DNA of 64,000 nt from Pseudomonadota bacterium (lineage in GTDB: Bacteria; Pseudomonadota; Gammaproteobacteria; Burkholderiales; Rhodocyclaceae), in assembly GCA_008501585.1 (NCBI GenBank), contig QQUN01000078.1:1-64000 (forward strand), read 5' to 3'. The notes under the pieces are model-generated. The model did no database searches. It was not told where the DNA came from and saw only the letters and a program-made list of their open reading frames with translations. The translations under genes and the position numbers were made by a program. Below, piece after piece: positions 50,686 through 61,440 of this stretch. Each line of letters begins with the position of its first letter. The first letter of the stretch is position 1.

Positions 50686-52275
50686 ATGACGACACGCCCC
50701 GACCCCTTCGCCCCGACACTGCCCCCGCCGCCGCCCACCGCACTGATCTGGCTGCTGATCGCGGTGTACCTGCTGGCCGGCCTGACCGGGCATGCGCCCT
50801 GGCGAGGCGACGACGCCCGCCACTTTGGGCCCATCCTGAGCATGGTGCGCGACGGTCACTGGCTGGTTCCCCACCTGGCGGGCGAACCCTTTCTTGACTT
50901 CGGCCCCTTGTACTACTGGGTGGGTGCGGCACTGGGCGCCAGTGTCGGCGCCCTGCTACCCCTGCACGATGCAGCACGCCTGGCCAGCGGCCTGCTCGCC
51001 GCCATCGCCATCGCCCTGACCGCCGACGCCGCCCGACGCCTGCATGGCGAACGCACCCATGCCCCGGCCTTGCTGCTGATCATCGCCACGCTCGGCCTCG
51101 TCGTCCACGTTCACGAAACCCAGCCGATGCTGGCGGTCATGACGGCCCAGGCGGTCACCCTGTGGGGCATGGCGCGCAGTTTCAAACCCGGCCCGCGCGG
51201 CGCGCTCGTCGCGGGTCTCGGCGTCGGCCTCGCCTGCCTCGCCAACGGCCTGGGTGCAACGCTGATGACCGCGCCGCTGCTGCTCCTGCTGCCAACGCTG
51301 ACAGCCCGCCTGACCGGCGCCCTGACCGCCACTGGCGTCGCCGCCCTGTGGCTGGTGCCCATGGCGGTCCTGGCACCCGATGCCCTCACTCAGTGGTGGG
51401 CGACAAGCCTCTCGGCGAGCACACCGCACCTGGAAAAATTCGCCGACACCGCCGAGCTTCTCGGCCTGCTGGGCTGGTTTGCCTGGCCGCTATGGCCCAT
51501 CGCCGGCTGGGCGCTATGGCGCGAGCGGCGCCATCTGCGCACCCGCGCCTGGCAGATCGTTGGCCTGGCCATCGCACTGGCCGTGCTGATGACCAGCCTC
51601 ACCGGCGGGCTGCGCCCGGCGAGCTTCCTGCCCTTGCTGCTGCCGATGGTGATGGCTGCCGCTGCCGGCGTCACCACGTTGCGGCGCGGGGCAGCAAACG
51701 CCTTCGACTGGTTTGGCGGCATGACCTTCGCCACCTTTGCGCTGCTGCTGTGGACGGCCTGGAGCGCCATGGTGTTCGACTGGCCACCGGGGCTGAGCCG
51801 GCACCTGGCCAAGGTGACGCCGAACTTTTCGCTCGATTCGGTCGCCTGGCCATCGATCCTCGGCATCCTGCTGTGCCTGGGCTGGGCGGCGATGGTCGCC
51901 ACCACGCGACGCAGCCCCTACCGCGGCGCGCAGAACTCCGCGGCCGGCATGACCATGCTGTGGTGTCTGGCGGTGATCCTGCTGCAACCGTGGTTCGACT
52001 ACAGCAAGAGCCACACCCCGGCCGTCAGCGCCTTGCGCACTGCACTCGCGGCACATCCGGCCGAGTGCGTGTCGGGGCTGGGCCTGTCACCCAGCCTCAG
52101 CGTCAGCCTCGACTACCTGGCGGGCATCCGCACGCATGCAGTCGCCGACAAGCGCTGCCCGCTGATCCTCATCGTCGGCACGGAGGTCCGCGACATGGGC
52201 GAACCGCTGTGGCGTTTCGAGCGCGGCGGCGGCAACCGCAAGGAAGTGCTCAGCCTGTACGCGCGTACCGACTGA
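50686..52275 (+). CDS. ArnT-like membrane glycosyltransferase (GT83 type)
   Basis: A 529-residue protein with about 11 hydrophobic helices. The first periplasmic loop holds PWRGDDARHFGPI with Asp42-Asp43, the acidic pair expected in ArnT/PMT GT-C enzymes, followed by GPLYYWVGAALG. It would transfer a sugar from a lipid carrier to lipid A or another envelope acceptor. No arn operon genes lie nearby, so the sugar is unknown. It follows the rpmE terminator and has its own unit. Confidence 0.8.
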   Translation: MTTRPDPFAPTLPPPPPTALIWLLIAVYLLAGLTGHAPWRGDDARHFGPILSMVRDGHWLVPHLAGEPFLDFGPLYYWVGAALGASVGALLPLHDAARLASGLLAAIAIALTADAARRLHGERTHAPALLLIIATLGLVVHVHETQPMLAVMTAQAVTLWGMARSFKPGPRGALVAGLGVGLACLANGLGATLMTAPLLLLLPTLTARLTGALTATGVAALWLVPMAVLAPDALTQWWATSLSASTPHLEKFADTAELLGLLGWFAWPLWPIAGWALWRERRHLRTRAWQIVGLAIALAVLMTSLTGGLRPASFLPLLLPMVMAAAAGVTTLRRGAANAFDWFGGMTFATFALLLWTAWSAMVFDWPPGLSRHLAKVTPNFSLDSVAWPSILGILLCLGWAAMVATTRRSPYRGAQNSAAGMTMLWCLAVILLQPWFDYSKSHTPAVSALRTALAAHPAECVSGLGLSPSLSVSLDYLAGIRTHAVADKRCPLILIVGTEVRDMGEPLWRFERGGGNRKEVLSLYARTD

Positions 52276-52291
52276 GTACCGCCGGAACCGC

Positions 52292-52843
52292 TTACCCGGG
52301 CAGACGCAGGAAGTTCGCCCGGTAGTGCTTCAGCTCGTCGATCGACTCGTAGATATCCGCCAGGGCCTCGTGCTTGCCCTTTTTCTGCACCCCATTGTGC
52401 ACTTCCGGATGCCAGCGCTTGGCCAGTTCCTTGAGCGTTGACACGTCCAGATTCCGGTAGTGAAACCAGGCCTCGAGCTTGGGCATGTGCCGGGCCAGGA
52501 AGCGGCGATCCTGGCAGATCGAGTTACCCGCCATCGGCGAGGTCCGTGCCGGCACATGTTCGGCCAGAAAGGCCAGCATCTGCGCCTCGACCGCCGCCTC
52601 GTCCTGCGTCGATGCACGTACCCGCGCGGTCAGGCCGGACTGACCATGCGTGCGGGTGTTCCACTCATCCATGCCGTCGAGCACCGCGTCGGGCTGATGA
52701 ACCGCCAGCACCGGCGCCTCGGCAACCGTTTCGAGCTGGCTGTTGGTGATGACGATGGCCACCTCGATGATCCGGTCGGTGTCCGGCTCCAGGCCGGTCA
52801 TCTCCATGTCGATCCAGATCAGGTGGTTGGGATCCTGTGCCAT
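52292..52843 (-). CDS. orn: oligoribonuclease
   Basis: A 183-residue DEDDh exonuclease. [20 protein letters not shown] holds the first Asp-Glu pair, and later motifs include [10 protein letters not shown] and [15 protein letters not shown] with the catalytic His and Asp. It degrades 2-5-mers of RNA and pGpG, ending c-di-GMP turnover. The start at 52843 ([12 protein letters not shown]) fits the family. It converges on the glycosyltransferase gene and diverges from the protease gene. Confidence 0.95.
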   Translation of the reverse strand: MAQDPNHLIWIDMEMTGLEPDTDRIIEVAIVITNSQLETVAEAPVLAVHQPDAVLDGMDEWNTRTHGQSGLTARVRASTQDEAAVEAQMLAFLAEHVPARTSPMAGNSICQDRRFLARHMPKLEAWFHYRNLDVSTLKELAKRWHPEVHNGVQKKGKHEALADIYESIDELKHYRANFLRLPG

Positions 52844-52935
52844 AATTTTTTGTCGCAAACTATAAAGCGCGCATTGTGTCATAGTTCGCCTCGCTGCCGG
52901 CGTAGCCGCCGCCCCCCGCCCGACACCAATCCCGC

Positions 52936-54189
52936 ATGACTGAAGCCCTGTTCTCTGCCATCTTTCTCGCTGCCGTTCTCGCCACCACCGGCTTCAAGCT
53001 GTGGCTGGCGCATCGCCATGGCCAGCACGTACTGGCCCACCGAGGCCAGGTTCCCCACGCCTTCGCCGGGCAGATCCCCCTGAGCGCACACCAGAAAGCC
53101 GCCGATTACACCCGCGCACGGCTGCGGCTCGGGGCCGCCGACCTGATCATCAACGCGGTGTGGATTCTGGCGCTCACCCTCGGAGGCGGCCTGCAGTGGC
53201 TGTACACGTTGTGGTCCGGCCTTGCCGACGCGGGCAGCATCATGCACGGCACCGCCTTCCTGGCAACACTCACCCTGCTCGGCGCGGTGATCGAACTGCC
53301 CGCCACGCTGTATCGCACCTTCGTCATCGAGGCGCGCTTTGGCTTCAACAAGATGACGCCCGCCCTGTTCATCTCCGACACCCTCAAAAGCCTCGTCCTG
53401 GCTGCGCTGATCGGCCTGCCGGTGATTGCCGCCGTACTCTGGCTGATGTCGGCGATGGGCACGCACTGGTGGTGGGCGGTATGGGCTTTCTGGCTGGCGT
53501 TCAACCTGCTCGTTCTGCTGATCTGGCCGACCTTCATTGCACCGCTGTTCAATCGCTTCACCCCGCTCGAAGACGAGCGCGTGCGCGGACGCGTCGATGC
53601 GCTGCTGGCCCGCTGCGGCTTTCGCAGCAGCGGCTTGTTCGTGATGGACGGCTCGCGCCGCTCGGCCCATGGCAACGCCTACTTCACCGGTTTCGGCAAA
53701 AGCAAGCGCATCGTCTTTTTCGACACCTTGCTCAACACCCTGGAGCCGCTCGAGATCGAGGCCGTGCTCGCCCATGAGCTGGGGCACTTCAAGCGCCGCC
53801 ATGTCACCAAACGCCTGGTGTTGATGGCCACGGTGATGCTCGCCCTGCTGTGGCTGTTGTCGGTGCTGATGGATTCACCCTGGTTCTTTGCCGGCCTTGG
53901 CGTCGACGCGCAAAGCACCGCCATGGCGCTGGCCCTGTTCATGATCGCCCTGCCCGTCTTCAGCTTTCCGTTCTCGCCGCTGATGAGCGCGTGGTCGCGC
54001 AAGCACGAGTTCGAGGCCGACCGCTATGCCTCCGAGCAGTCCGACGCCGATGCGCTGATCAGCGCGCTGGTCAAGCTCTATCGCGACAACGCCAGCACGC
54101 TGACCCCCGACCCGCTGTACTCGCGCATCTACGATTCGCACCCGCCCGCCTCGATCCGCATCGCCCACCTGCAGGGAAAACCGCTTTGA
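52936..54189 (+). CDS. M48 family zinc metalloprotease (CAAX protease-like)
   Basis: A 417-residue membrane protease. Several hydrophobic helices in the N-terminal half resemble Ste24, then comes [13 protein letters not shown] with the HExxH zinc site, and later [20 protein letters not shown] with the third zinc-ligand Glu. It cleaves membrane or exported proteins in quality control. It is followed 10 bp later by rsgA. Confidence 0.9.
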   Translation: MTEALFSAIFLAAVLATTGFKLWLAHRHGQHVLAHRGQVPHAFAGQIPLSAHQKAADYTRARLRLGAADLIINAVWILALTLGGGLQWLYTLWSGLADAGSIMHGTAFLATLTLLGAVIELPATLYRTFVIEARFGFNKMTPALFISDTLKSLVLAALIGLPVIAAVLWLMSAMGTHWWWAVWAFWLAFNLLVLLIWPTFIAPLFNRFTPLEDERVRGRVDALLARCGFRSSGLFVMDGSRRSAHGNAYFTGFGKSKRIVFFDTLLNTLEPLEIEAVLAHELGHFKRRHVTKRLVLMATVMLALLWLLSVLMDSPWFFAGLGVDAQSTAMALALFMIALPVFSFPFSPLMSAWSRKHEFEADRYASEQSDADALISALVKLYRDNASTLTPDPLYSRIYDSHPPASIRIAHLQGKPL

Positions 54190-54199
54190 GCACGCCCCG

Positions 54200-55090
54200 A
54201 TGAATCACGGCACCATCGTCGCGTCCTTCGGGCGCCAGTTCGAGGTGCTCGACGCCGGCGGCGCGCGCTGGCGGTGCGTCACCCGCGGCAAGCGCATCGA
54301 TTTTGCCTGCGGCGACCGGGTCGAGTTCAAGGCCACCAGCGACGGCCACGGCGTCATCCAGAAGGCCGCGGCGCGAGACAGCCTGCTCCACCGCTCCGAC
54401 GCCTTCCGCCAGAAGCTGCTCGCGGCCAACGTGACGCAGATCCTGATCGTCGTCGCCACCGAGCCGAGCTTCAGCGACGAGCTCATCTCGCGCTGCCTGT
54501 GCGCCGCCGAGCACCAACAACTCAAGGCCCGCATCGTCCTCAACAAGGCCGACATCACCGCCGGACTGGAAGACGCCCGCCAGCGCCTGGCCATGTTCAC
54601 GGCGCTCGGCTACGACGTGATCGAACTGTCCGCGCAGCACGACGTCAGCGCCCTCAAGGCGCTGCTGGCTAACGAAACCAGCGTGCTGGTCGGCCAGTCG
54701 GGCATGGGCAAGTCGACACTGACCAACGCGCTCGTCCCCGAAGCCAACGCGCCGACCCGCGAGATCTCCGAAGCGCTCGACACCGGCAAACACACCACCA
54801 CCGCCACCCGGCTGTATGCCCTGCCCGGCGGCGGCGCGCTCATCGACAGCCCGGGCCTGCAGGCCTTCGGCCTGGCACACCTGTCAGAAGACGAACTGCT
54901 CGCGGGTTTCCGTGAATTCGCGCCCTATCTTGGCCACTGCCGGTTCCGCAACTGCAAGCACGATGCCGAACCCGGCTGCGCCCTGCTCGCCGCCGTCGAC
55001 AACGGTGAGATCCAGGCACGCCGCTTCGCCCACTACCGCCTGCTCTCTAGCGAGATCCACCACGCCAGAAAGCTCGTTCAGGGCTACTAG
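54200..55090 (+). CDS. rsgA: ribosome small subunit-dependent GTPase A
   Basis: A 296-residue circularly permuted GTPase. An N-terminal OB fold (GRQFEVLDAGGARWRCVTRG) is followed by G4 NKAD, then G1 GQSGMGKST, then G3 DSPGLQAFGL. The C-terminal zinc motif has FRNCKHDAEPGC. It releases RbfA and other factors in late 30S assembly. The order with the M48 protease and orn is common in beta-proteobacteria. Confidence 0.96.
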   Translation: MNHGTIVASFGRQFEVLDAGGARWRCVTRGKRIDFACGDRVEFKATSDGHGVIQKAAARDSLLHRSDAFRQKLLAANVTQILIVVATEPSFSDELISRCLCAAEHQQLKARIVLNKADITAGLEDARQRLAMFTALGYDVIELSAQHDVSALKALLANETSVLVGQSGMGKSTLTNALVPEANAPTREISEALDTGKHTTTATRLYALPGGGALIDSPGLQAFGLAHLSEDELLAGFREFAPYLGHCRFRNCKHDAEPGCALLAAVDNGEIQARRFAHYRLLSSEIHHARKLVQGY

Positions 55091-55095
55091 AACGA

Positions 55096-55123
55096 AAAAA
55101 GCCCCGCCGAAGCGGGGCTTTTT
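55096..55123. terminator. bidirectional terminator between rsgA and thiolase gene
   Basis: GCCCCGC and GCGGGGC pair around a CGAA loop, flanked by A5 and T5. It serves both converging genes. Confidence 0.92.
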
Positions 55124-55141
55124 CTGGCCGGATCGAACCGA

Positions 55142-56323
55142 TTACATGCGCTCGAAGACGGCCGCAATACCTTGGCCGCCACCGATACACATGGTCACCA
55201 GCGCATAACGTCCGTTGGTGCGGTGCAGTTCGTAGATCGCCTTGGTGGCGATGAACGCGCCCGAGCAGCCCACCGGGTGGCCCAGTGCAATGGCGCCGCC
55301 GTTGGGGTTGGTCTTGGCCATGTCGAGCTCGAGACCTTTCGCCACGGCAATGGCTTGGGCCGCGAAGGCTTCGTTGGACTCGATCACGTCCATCTTGTCG
55401 ATGGTCAGACCGGCACGCTGCAGCGCGATCTTGGAGGCCGGGATCGGGCCCTCGCCCATGATGTGGTTGGGCACACCGGCCAGCGCGTAGGAGACCAGGC
55501 GCGCCATCGGCTTGTGGCCGGCCTTGGCGGCGGCATTGGCTTCGGCCAGCACCATGAAGGCGGCGCCGTCGTTGATGCCCGAGGCGTTACCAGCCGTGAC
55601 CGTACCGTCCTTCTTGAAGGCCGGGCGCATGGCGCCGAGCTTTTCCATGGTGGTGGCACGCGGGTGCTCATCGGTATCGAACACCGTCTCGCCCTTGCGG
55701 CTCTTCAGCGTGATCGGCACGATCTGCGACTTGAAGCGGCCTTCGGCGATGGCGCGGGCGGCGCGGTTCTGCGACTCCAGCGCCAGCGCGTCCTGCTCTT
55801 CGCGGCTGATGCCCCACTTCTCGGCCAGGTTCTCGGCCGTGATCCCCATGTGGCCGGCACCGAACGGGTCGGTCAGCACCGCCACCATGGCGTCGACCAG
55901 CGTGGTGTCACCCATGCGGGCACCGGTACGCATGGCCGGCGACAGGTAGGCGCCGCGCGACATCACTTCCACACCACCACCGACACCGAAATCGCAGTCG
56001 CCCAGCATGATGGCCTGGGACGTGGTGACGATGCCCTGGAGACCGGACGAACACAGGCGGTTGACCGCCATGGCCACGGATTCCATCGGCAGACCGGCCT
56101 GAATCGAGGCCAGACGCGCGACGTAGGCGTAACGGGATTCGGTCGGAATGCAGTTGCCCACGGTCACATAATTGATCTGCTGGGGATCGACGCCGGCACG
56201 GCCGACGGCTTCCTTCATCACCAGCCCGGCCAGATCCGCCGGCTCCATGCCGCTGAGCGAGCCGCCGAAACCACCGATGGCGGAACGGACCGCGCTCAGG
56301 ACAACAACTTCACGATTTGCCAT
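55142..56323 (-). CDS. acetyl-CoA C-acyltransferase (thiolase)
   Basis: A 393-residue thiolase. The acylated Cys91 is in NRLCSSGLQ, the His is in GGAIALGHPVGCSGA, and the second Cys is in MCIGGGQG. It condenses or splits acyl-CoA units, in beta-oxidation or polyhydroxybutyrate synthesis (BktB/PhaA type). The start at 56323 is preferred to 56338 because GGAGGGAG stands 6-12 bases upstream. Confidence 0.9.
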   Translation of the reverse strand: MANREVVVLSAVRSAIGGFGGSLSGMEPADLAGLVMKEAVGRAGVDPQQINYVTVGNCIPTESRYAYVARLASIQAGLPMESVAMAVNRLCSSGLQGIVTTSQAIMLGDCDFGVGGGVEVMSRGAYLSPAMRTGARMGDTTLVDAMVAVLTDPFGAGHMGITAENLAEKWGISREEQDALALESQNRAARAIAEGRFKSQIVPITLKSRKGETVFDTDEHPRATTMEKLGAMRPAFKKDGTVTAGNASGINDGAAFMVLAEANAAAKAGHKPMARLVSYALAGVPNHIMGEGPIPASKIALQRAGLTIDKMDVIESNEAFAAQAIAVAKGLELDMAKTNPNGGAIALGHPVGCSGAFIATKAIYELHRTNGRYALVTMCIGGGQGIAAVFERM

Positions 56324-56344
56324 GTTTACTCCCTCCAAGAAAAC

Positions 56345-57274
56345 TCAAGGTGCCACCCACATGACCAGACTGACCAGGGCCAGCATGAGTAGGCACATGA
56401 GCAAGGCGCGCCATAGTAATCCGATCGCACCCTGCATGGATTCAACGCGGACGTCTTCACCGGCACCCAGTTCTGGGCGCTCGACCAGCGCCCCGGACTG
56501 CTGGATGGGCATGCCCAACCGCAGGCCAAGCGCACCGCCCCCGCTGGCCAACACTATACCCGAACTCGGTTCGGACCATTGCGCCGCCTGGGTGCGCCAG
56601 CACAGTATGGCATCCTCGAAATTGCCAACGATGGCAAACGAGGCGCCGGTCAGGCGCGCCGGCACCCAGTCCAGCACACTGAACGCCTTGCGTGCGAAAC
56701 GATCGAGCACGACCTGCTCGCCTCCGCCACCGGCGCGGTGCCAGCGTCGCACCAGAAAATCGGACAGCCGGTAGGCCACGGCACCGGCCGGCCCCGGCAG
56801 CACCACGAACCAGAAGATCACGCCAAAGACGTTGCGATGCGCCGCAAGCAGGGCCTCCTCGACGGCCAGGCGCGCCACATCGCTGTCACTGGCTTCGGGA
56901 TAGCTTTCGCCGCGCCACTGCTCGAGCAGGTGACGCGCCCGGTTGAGCTCGCCCATGCCCAGGGCGAGATGGATGTCGGTGAAATAATGGCTCTCGTGCC
57001 GGAACCCGAGCGTCAGGTACAGCACGAACAGGTTGAATGCCACGGCCAGCACGGGATGTACCGACCACAAGACCAGATGCGCCAGCAACGCCGCCAGGGT
57101 CGCCAGCCCGACGAAGGCACACCAGAAGAACACCGCACTGCCGGCCCGGCCAGCGTAGGTGCGCCGCGCGCAACCATCGGCCAACCGGTTGAGCGGTGCG
57201 TGAACCCAGCGCTCGACCGACAAGGGACGAACCTGTTCGATCAACAGTGCCAATACGATTGCAAGGAGTTTCAT
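56345..57274 (-). CDS. CobD/CbiB family membrane protein
   Basis: A 309-residue protein with several helices and the pattern FVLYLTLGFRHESHYFTDIH, then AVEEALLAAHRNVFGVIFWF, the CobD/CbiB-AmpE type found alone in beta-proteobacteria. True CobD works in cobalamin synthesis, but no cob genes are here, so an AmpE-like envelope role is equally possible. It is upstream of the thiolase gene on the same strand, 21 bp apart. Confidence 0.78.
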   Translation of the reverse strand: MKLLAIVLALLIEQVRPLSVERWVHAPLNRLADGCARRTYAGRAGSAVFFWCAFVGLATLAALLAHLVLWSVHPVLAVAFNLFVLYLTLGFRHESHYFTDIHLALGMGELNRARHLLEQWRGESYPEASDSDVARLAVEEALLAAHRNVFGVIFWFVVLPGPAGAVAYRLSDFLVRRWHRAGGGGEQVVLDRFARKAFSVLDWVPARLTGASFAIVGNFEDAILCWRTQAAQWSEPSSGIVLASGGGALGLRLGMPIQQSGALVERPELGAGEDVRVESMQGAIGLLWRALLMCLLMLALVSLVMWVAP

Positions 57275-57370
57275 TCAGGCCGCAAGGATGGGGTCGGGAC
57301 GGACGGGAATCGCTGACGAACATACCATAATTCAGCCCGAATCCAGATGGTCACACCGGCCCGGAAAATA

Positions 57371-57979
57371 CTAGCGCGGCTCGCCGAGGAATCGAGACAG
57401 CATCACCAGCATGCCGGCCGTGGCTCCCCAGATGTGGTAGTGCTGCCAGGGCATGGCGTAGTACGTCCGCTCACGGCCGTCGATCAGCAAGCGCTCCTGC
57501 CGCCGGTTTGCCGGGTCGATGAGAAAGCCGAGCGGCACTTCGAAGATCTCGGCCACTTCGAAGGTATCGGGCGTCAGTTCAAACGGCGGTTGCACCAATC
57601 CGACCACCGGTGTGACCCGAAACCCGGTGCCGGTGTGGTAGTCGGCCAGCGAACCGAGCAGTTCGACCCGTTCGGGATGAAGGCCGATCTCCTCGTGCGT
57701 TTCGCGCAAGGCGGTCATTTCCGGACTGCGGTCGCCCGCCTCAACGCGCCCACCGGGGAAGCTGACCTGGCCCGGATGGTGGTGCAGGTGATCGGTCCGC
57801 CGGGTGAGCAGCACGGTCAGGCCGTCGCTACGATCGATCAGCGGCACCAGCACCGCCGCCGGGCGCAACCGCTCAGGCGCCGCGTCGTCACGCATCACCG
57901 CCGGGCGTGGCGACTCGGCAAAGCGTTGTCGCAGCGCGGGCGCCGTCAGCAGCGGGTCGGGAAATGTGCCGGGTTGCAT
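57371..57979 (-). CDS. CoA pyrophosphatase (Nudix hydrolase)
   Basis: A 202-residue Nudix protein. The box is GGRVEAGDRSPEMTALRETH then EEIGLHPERVE, matching GX5EX7REUXEEXGU, and the N-terminal PAAVLVPLIDRSDGLTVLLT fits the NudL/YeaB CoA-pyrophosphatase family. It hydrolyses CoA and related diphosphates. It ends 96 bp from the CobD-like gene, and its start is 5 bp after the stop of the retropepsin-like gene. Confidence 0.87.
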   Translation of the reverse strand: MQPGTFPDPLLTAPALRQRFAESPRPAVMRDDAAPERLRPAAVLVPLIDRSDGLTVLLTRRTDHLHHHPGQVSFPGGRVEAGDRSPEMTALRETHEEIGLHPERVELLGSLADYHTGTGFRVTPVVGLVQPPFELTPDTFEVAEIFEVPLGFLIDPANRRQERLLIDGRERTYYAMPWQHYHIWGATAGMLVMLSRFLGEPR

Positions 57980-57984
57980 CGTGA

Positions 57985-58632
57985 TCAGTACCGTTTGCGC
58001 AAGGTCAGGCTGTCGCCGGCGCGTTGCATCTCCATCCGGTTGAGCACGCTCATGCCCAGCAAGGCAACGGGCAACTCGGAGTCATGCACCGCGGCGTCGA
58101 CCTGGTGCAGGCTCACGCCGGCCAGATTGATCTCCGCCAGCTTGACGACCCAGGTGCGAACCAGGCCGTTGGCCGTTTGCGACATGCTGGGCCGGCCGTG
58201 TTTCAGGTAGTCGATGCGGGCGCGCTCGGCGTCCGAACGGCTCAGCGCCACCATGCTGGCACCGGTGTCGATCAGGAAGCGCATCGGCGCGCCGTTGATG
58301 CTGCCGCTGGCCAGAAAATGCCCCCGGGCATCGGCGGTGAGGTTAACCGTCGGGGCATCCGTGGCCGCCGCCGACTTGACGACCCGCTGGCCCAGACGCA
58401 GGGTCTCGCGTGCGCCATCGATCTCGACCACCACCTGCTCGCCCTGCACCGATACGACCTTGACGCCGTCGCGGGTGCTGCGACCCACGCCAACCGTCGT
58501 CGGCCGCCCGCCATCAATGACCAGCACCGCCTTGCCGGGGAACACCCCGGCCACCGCCACTTCCGTTGCCTGCACAACGCCTGGCGCGATGAGCGCGGCA
58601 CACAACAGCATTCTCACCACCTGTCCTGACAT
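57985..58632 (-). CDS. retropepsin-like aspartic protease, exported
   Basis: A 215-residue protein with a signal peptide (to about residue 22, GVVQA), a beta-rich N-terminal part and a clan AA protease half with MRFLIDTGASMVAL, the D-T-G active site, and VALLGMSVLNRM near the end. It is the single-domain, dimer-forming type seen in bacteria (TIGR02281). It probably works in the periplasm. The start at 58632 has GGAGAAG upstream. Confidence 0.83.
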   Translation of the reverse strand: MSGQVVRMLLCAALIAPGVVQATEVAVAGVFPGKAVLVIDGGRPTTVGVGRSTRDGVKVVSVQGEQVVVEIDGARETLRLGQRVVKSAAATDAPTVNLTADARGHFLASGSINGAPMRFLIDTGASMVALSRSDAERARIDYLKHGRPSMSQTANGLVRTWVVKLAEINLAGVSLHQVDAAVHDSELPVALLGMSVLNRMEMQRAGDSLTLRKRY

Positions 58633-58723
58633 CGACTTCTCCGAAGCTGCACATGCAATCGCCATCATAACGCCTCACGCCCGCCGCGTACCGACGCCTG
58701 GCCGTTGCCATGGGCGTTGAAAT

Positions 58724-58760
58724 GAGACGGCCGGGCACCGCAAAAGTGCCCGGCCGTCTC
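58724..58760. terminator. 15-bp hairpin after YjfB-like gene
   Basis: GAGACGGCCGGGCAC with GTGCCCGGCCGTCTC around a 7-base loop. The stem is perfect, but the U-run is poor on both strands. It lies 18 bp after the YjfB-like gene and probably ends its message. Confidence 0.65.
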
Positions 58761-58777
58761 AAACGAGGTGCGATCTG

Positions 58778-58966
58778 TCAGACGAAGACGTCGATGCTGC
58801 GACCGACCGTGGCGTTCGGATCCGGCGCCTTCGCGGGCTCGGGTAAGGCCGCGATCAATTGCGCAGCATTGCTGGCGGCAATGTCCTGTGCCTTGCGCTG
58901 CATGAGCAGCGCCGTCTGGGTCTGTACATCGCTCAGCGTAGCAGCGGAAACCGCGGACACATCCAT
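58778..58966 (-). CDS. YjfB-like putative motility protein
   Basis: A 62-residue protein starting MDVSAVSAATLSDVQTQTAL, with RKAQDIAASNAAQLIAALP, the YjfB family pattern. The family is linked to motility by name only. It sits 7 bp after the yajQ gene on the same strand. No signal peptide or membrane segment is present. Confidence 0.75.
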   Translation of the reverse strand: MDVSAVSAATLSDVQTQTALLMQRKAQDIAASNAAQLIAALPEPAKAPDPNATVGRSIDVFV

Positions 58967-58973
58967 CAGGGCA

Positions 58974-59459
58974 TCAATCCCGGAAGTTTTCGTACTGCAA
59001 AGGATAGTCGGTGATTTCCTTGCGCACCAGGGCGATACACTCTTGCAGGTCGTCGCGCTTCTTGCCGGACACCCGGATCGATTCGCCCTGGATGGCCGCC
59101 TGCACCTTGACCTTGCCGTCCTTGATCAGCTTGACGATCTTCTTGGCCAGATCCTGCTCGACCCCCACGCGCACGCGGATCTCCTGCTTGACCTTGTTGC
59201 CACCGACCTTCTGCAGCTTCTCTTCCTCAAGGCAGCGTACGTCGATCTTCTTGGCGGTCAGCTCGGGCAACAGGATGGCCTTCATCTGATCGATCTGGAA
59301 GTCGTTGTCGCCGTGCAGGGTCAGCAGCTTGTCCTTGTGCTCGACGCGGGCATCGGTGCCCTTGAAGTCGTAGCGATTGCTGATTTTCTTGTTGGCGCTG
59401 TCGATCGCGTTGTTCAGCGACACCATGTCCACCTCGGAGGTGATGTCAAATGAAGGCAT
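58974..59459 (-). CDS. yajQ: YajQ family nucleotide/c-di-GMP-binding protein
   Basis: A 161-residue protein with MPSFDITSEVDMVSLNNAID, SNRYDFKGTDARVEHKDK and RVSGKKRDDLQECIALVRKE, the full YajQ pattern of two ferredoxin-like domains. Family members bind c-di-GMP or nucleotides and affect transcription. The length is normal. Confidence 0.95.
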   Translation of the reverse strand: MPSFDITSEVDMVSLNNAIDSANKKISNRYDFKGTDARVEHKDKLLTLHGDNDFQIDQMKAILLPELTAKKIDVRCLEEEKLQKVGGNKVKQEIRVRVGVEQDLAKKIVKLIKDGKVKVQAAIQGESIRVSGKKRDDLQECIALVRKEITDYPLQYENFRD

Positions 59460-59510
59460 AACCGCTCCTGTCTGTCCTGATTACCGTTCAAACCCTGCAT
59501 AAAATGGCAA

Positions 59511-59528
59511 CGGCGGCCAGAGCCGCCG
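59511..59528. terminator. GC hairpin downstream of ppnP
   Basis: CGGCGGC with GCCGCCG around a 4-base loop. On the minus strand it is followed by TTGCCATTTTATG, a weak U-rich tail. It lies between ppnP and yajQ and may end ppnP transcription. Confidence 0.5.
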
Positions 59529-59552
59529 CCTGCCACGCCATCCGGTGCGACC

Positions 59553-59876
59553 TCAACCGAAATGGCAGACGTAGTGCATCGGCGAGCCCACCACCTGGAT
59601 GTCGAAACTCGACGAACCGGCCACATTGAAGGTCTGACCCGCCTCGAAATTGCGCCACTCCGCCTCGCCGCCCATGCGCACGCTGCACGCACCAGCGACG
59701 ATCTCCATCACCTCGGGCGCGCCCGTGGTGAAGGTCAGCGTGGCCGGCATGATCACTCCGACCGATTTGCGACTGCCATCGGCCAGCGTAATGCCATGGC
59801 TGACGCATTTTCCGCCAAAGTAAACATTGGCTTCCTTGGCGACCGAAACGCCTTCGATCAGCGCTTTTTCTGTCAT
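59553..59876 (-). CDS. ppnP: pyrimidine/purine nucleoside phosphorylase
   Basis: A 107-residue cupin-fold enzyme with EANVYFGGKCVSHGITLADG, VIMPATLTFTTGAPEVMEIV and FEAGQTFNVAGSSSFDIQV, the PpnP/DUF1255 pattern. From family knowledge it phosphorolyses many nucleosides. The start at 59876 (MTEKALIEGVSV) has GGGAGAAA upstream; a longer frame start is not needed. Confidence 0.9.
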   Translation of the reverse strand: MTEKALIEGVSVAKEANVYFGGKCVSHGITLADGSRKSVGVIMPATLTFTTGAPEVMEIVAGACSVRMGGEAEWRNFEAGQTFNVAGSSSFDIQVVGSPMHYVCHFG

Positions 59877-59904
59877 GGTTTTCTCCCTCAACCCCTCCCC
59901 GGGG

Positions 59905-60135
59905 TCACTCGATACCCAACAAACGGGCGATAAAACCCTTGGCGATGAAGCCGACAAATCCCAAGCCCAGTGCCATGAACATCCACACCGTACCGTACTT
60001 GCCGGCCTTGGACTCCTTCGCCAGATTTCCGATGATGAACAGCATGTAGAGAATCAACCCGCCGAAGCAGACCTTGAGCGAAATCTCTTCGAATTCCGCA
60101 ACGGTCAGGCCAAACAGGATGGCATCACCTTCCAC
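59905..60135 (-). CDS. DUF2788 membrane protein
   Basis: A 76-residue protein with two hydrophobic helices (VCFGGLILYMLFIIGNLA and TVWMFMALGLGFVGFIAKGF) and an acidic N terminus with VAEFEEISL. This matches DUF2788, a small beta/gamma-proteobacterial membrane family of unknown role. It lies between argG and ppnP on the same strand. Confidence 0.85.
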   Translation of the reverse strand: MEGDAILFGLTVAEFEEISLKVCFGGLILYMLFIIGNLAKESKAGKYGTVWMFMALGLGFVGFIAKGFIARLLGIE

Positions 60136-60147
60136 GCCGATTAACCC

Positions 60148-61377
<1,230 letters not shown>

Positions 61378-61440
61378 AGCTTTTCCTGACGATAAGACAT
61401 GCCGCGGATCACGCGGCCAGATTCCAATCCACCCGCGCGG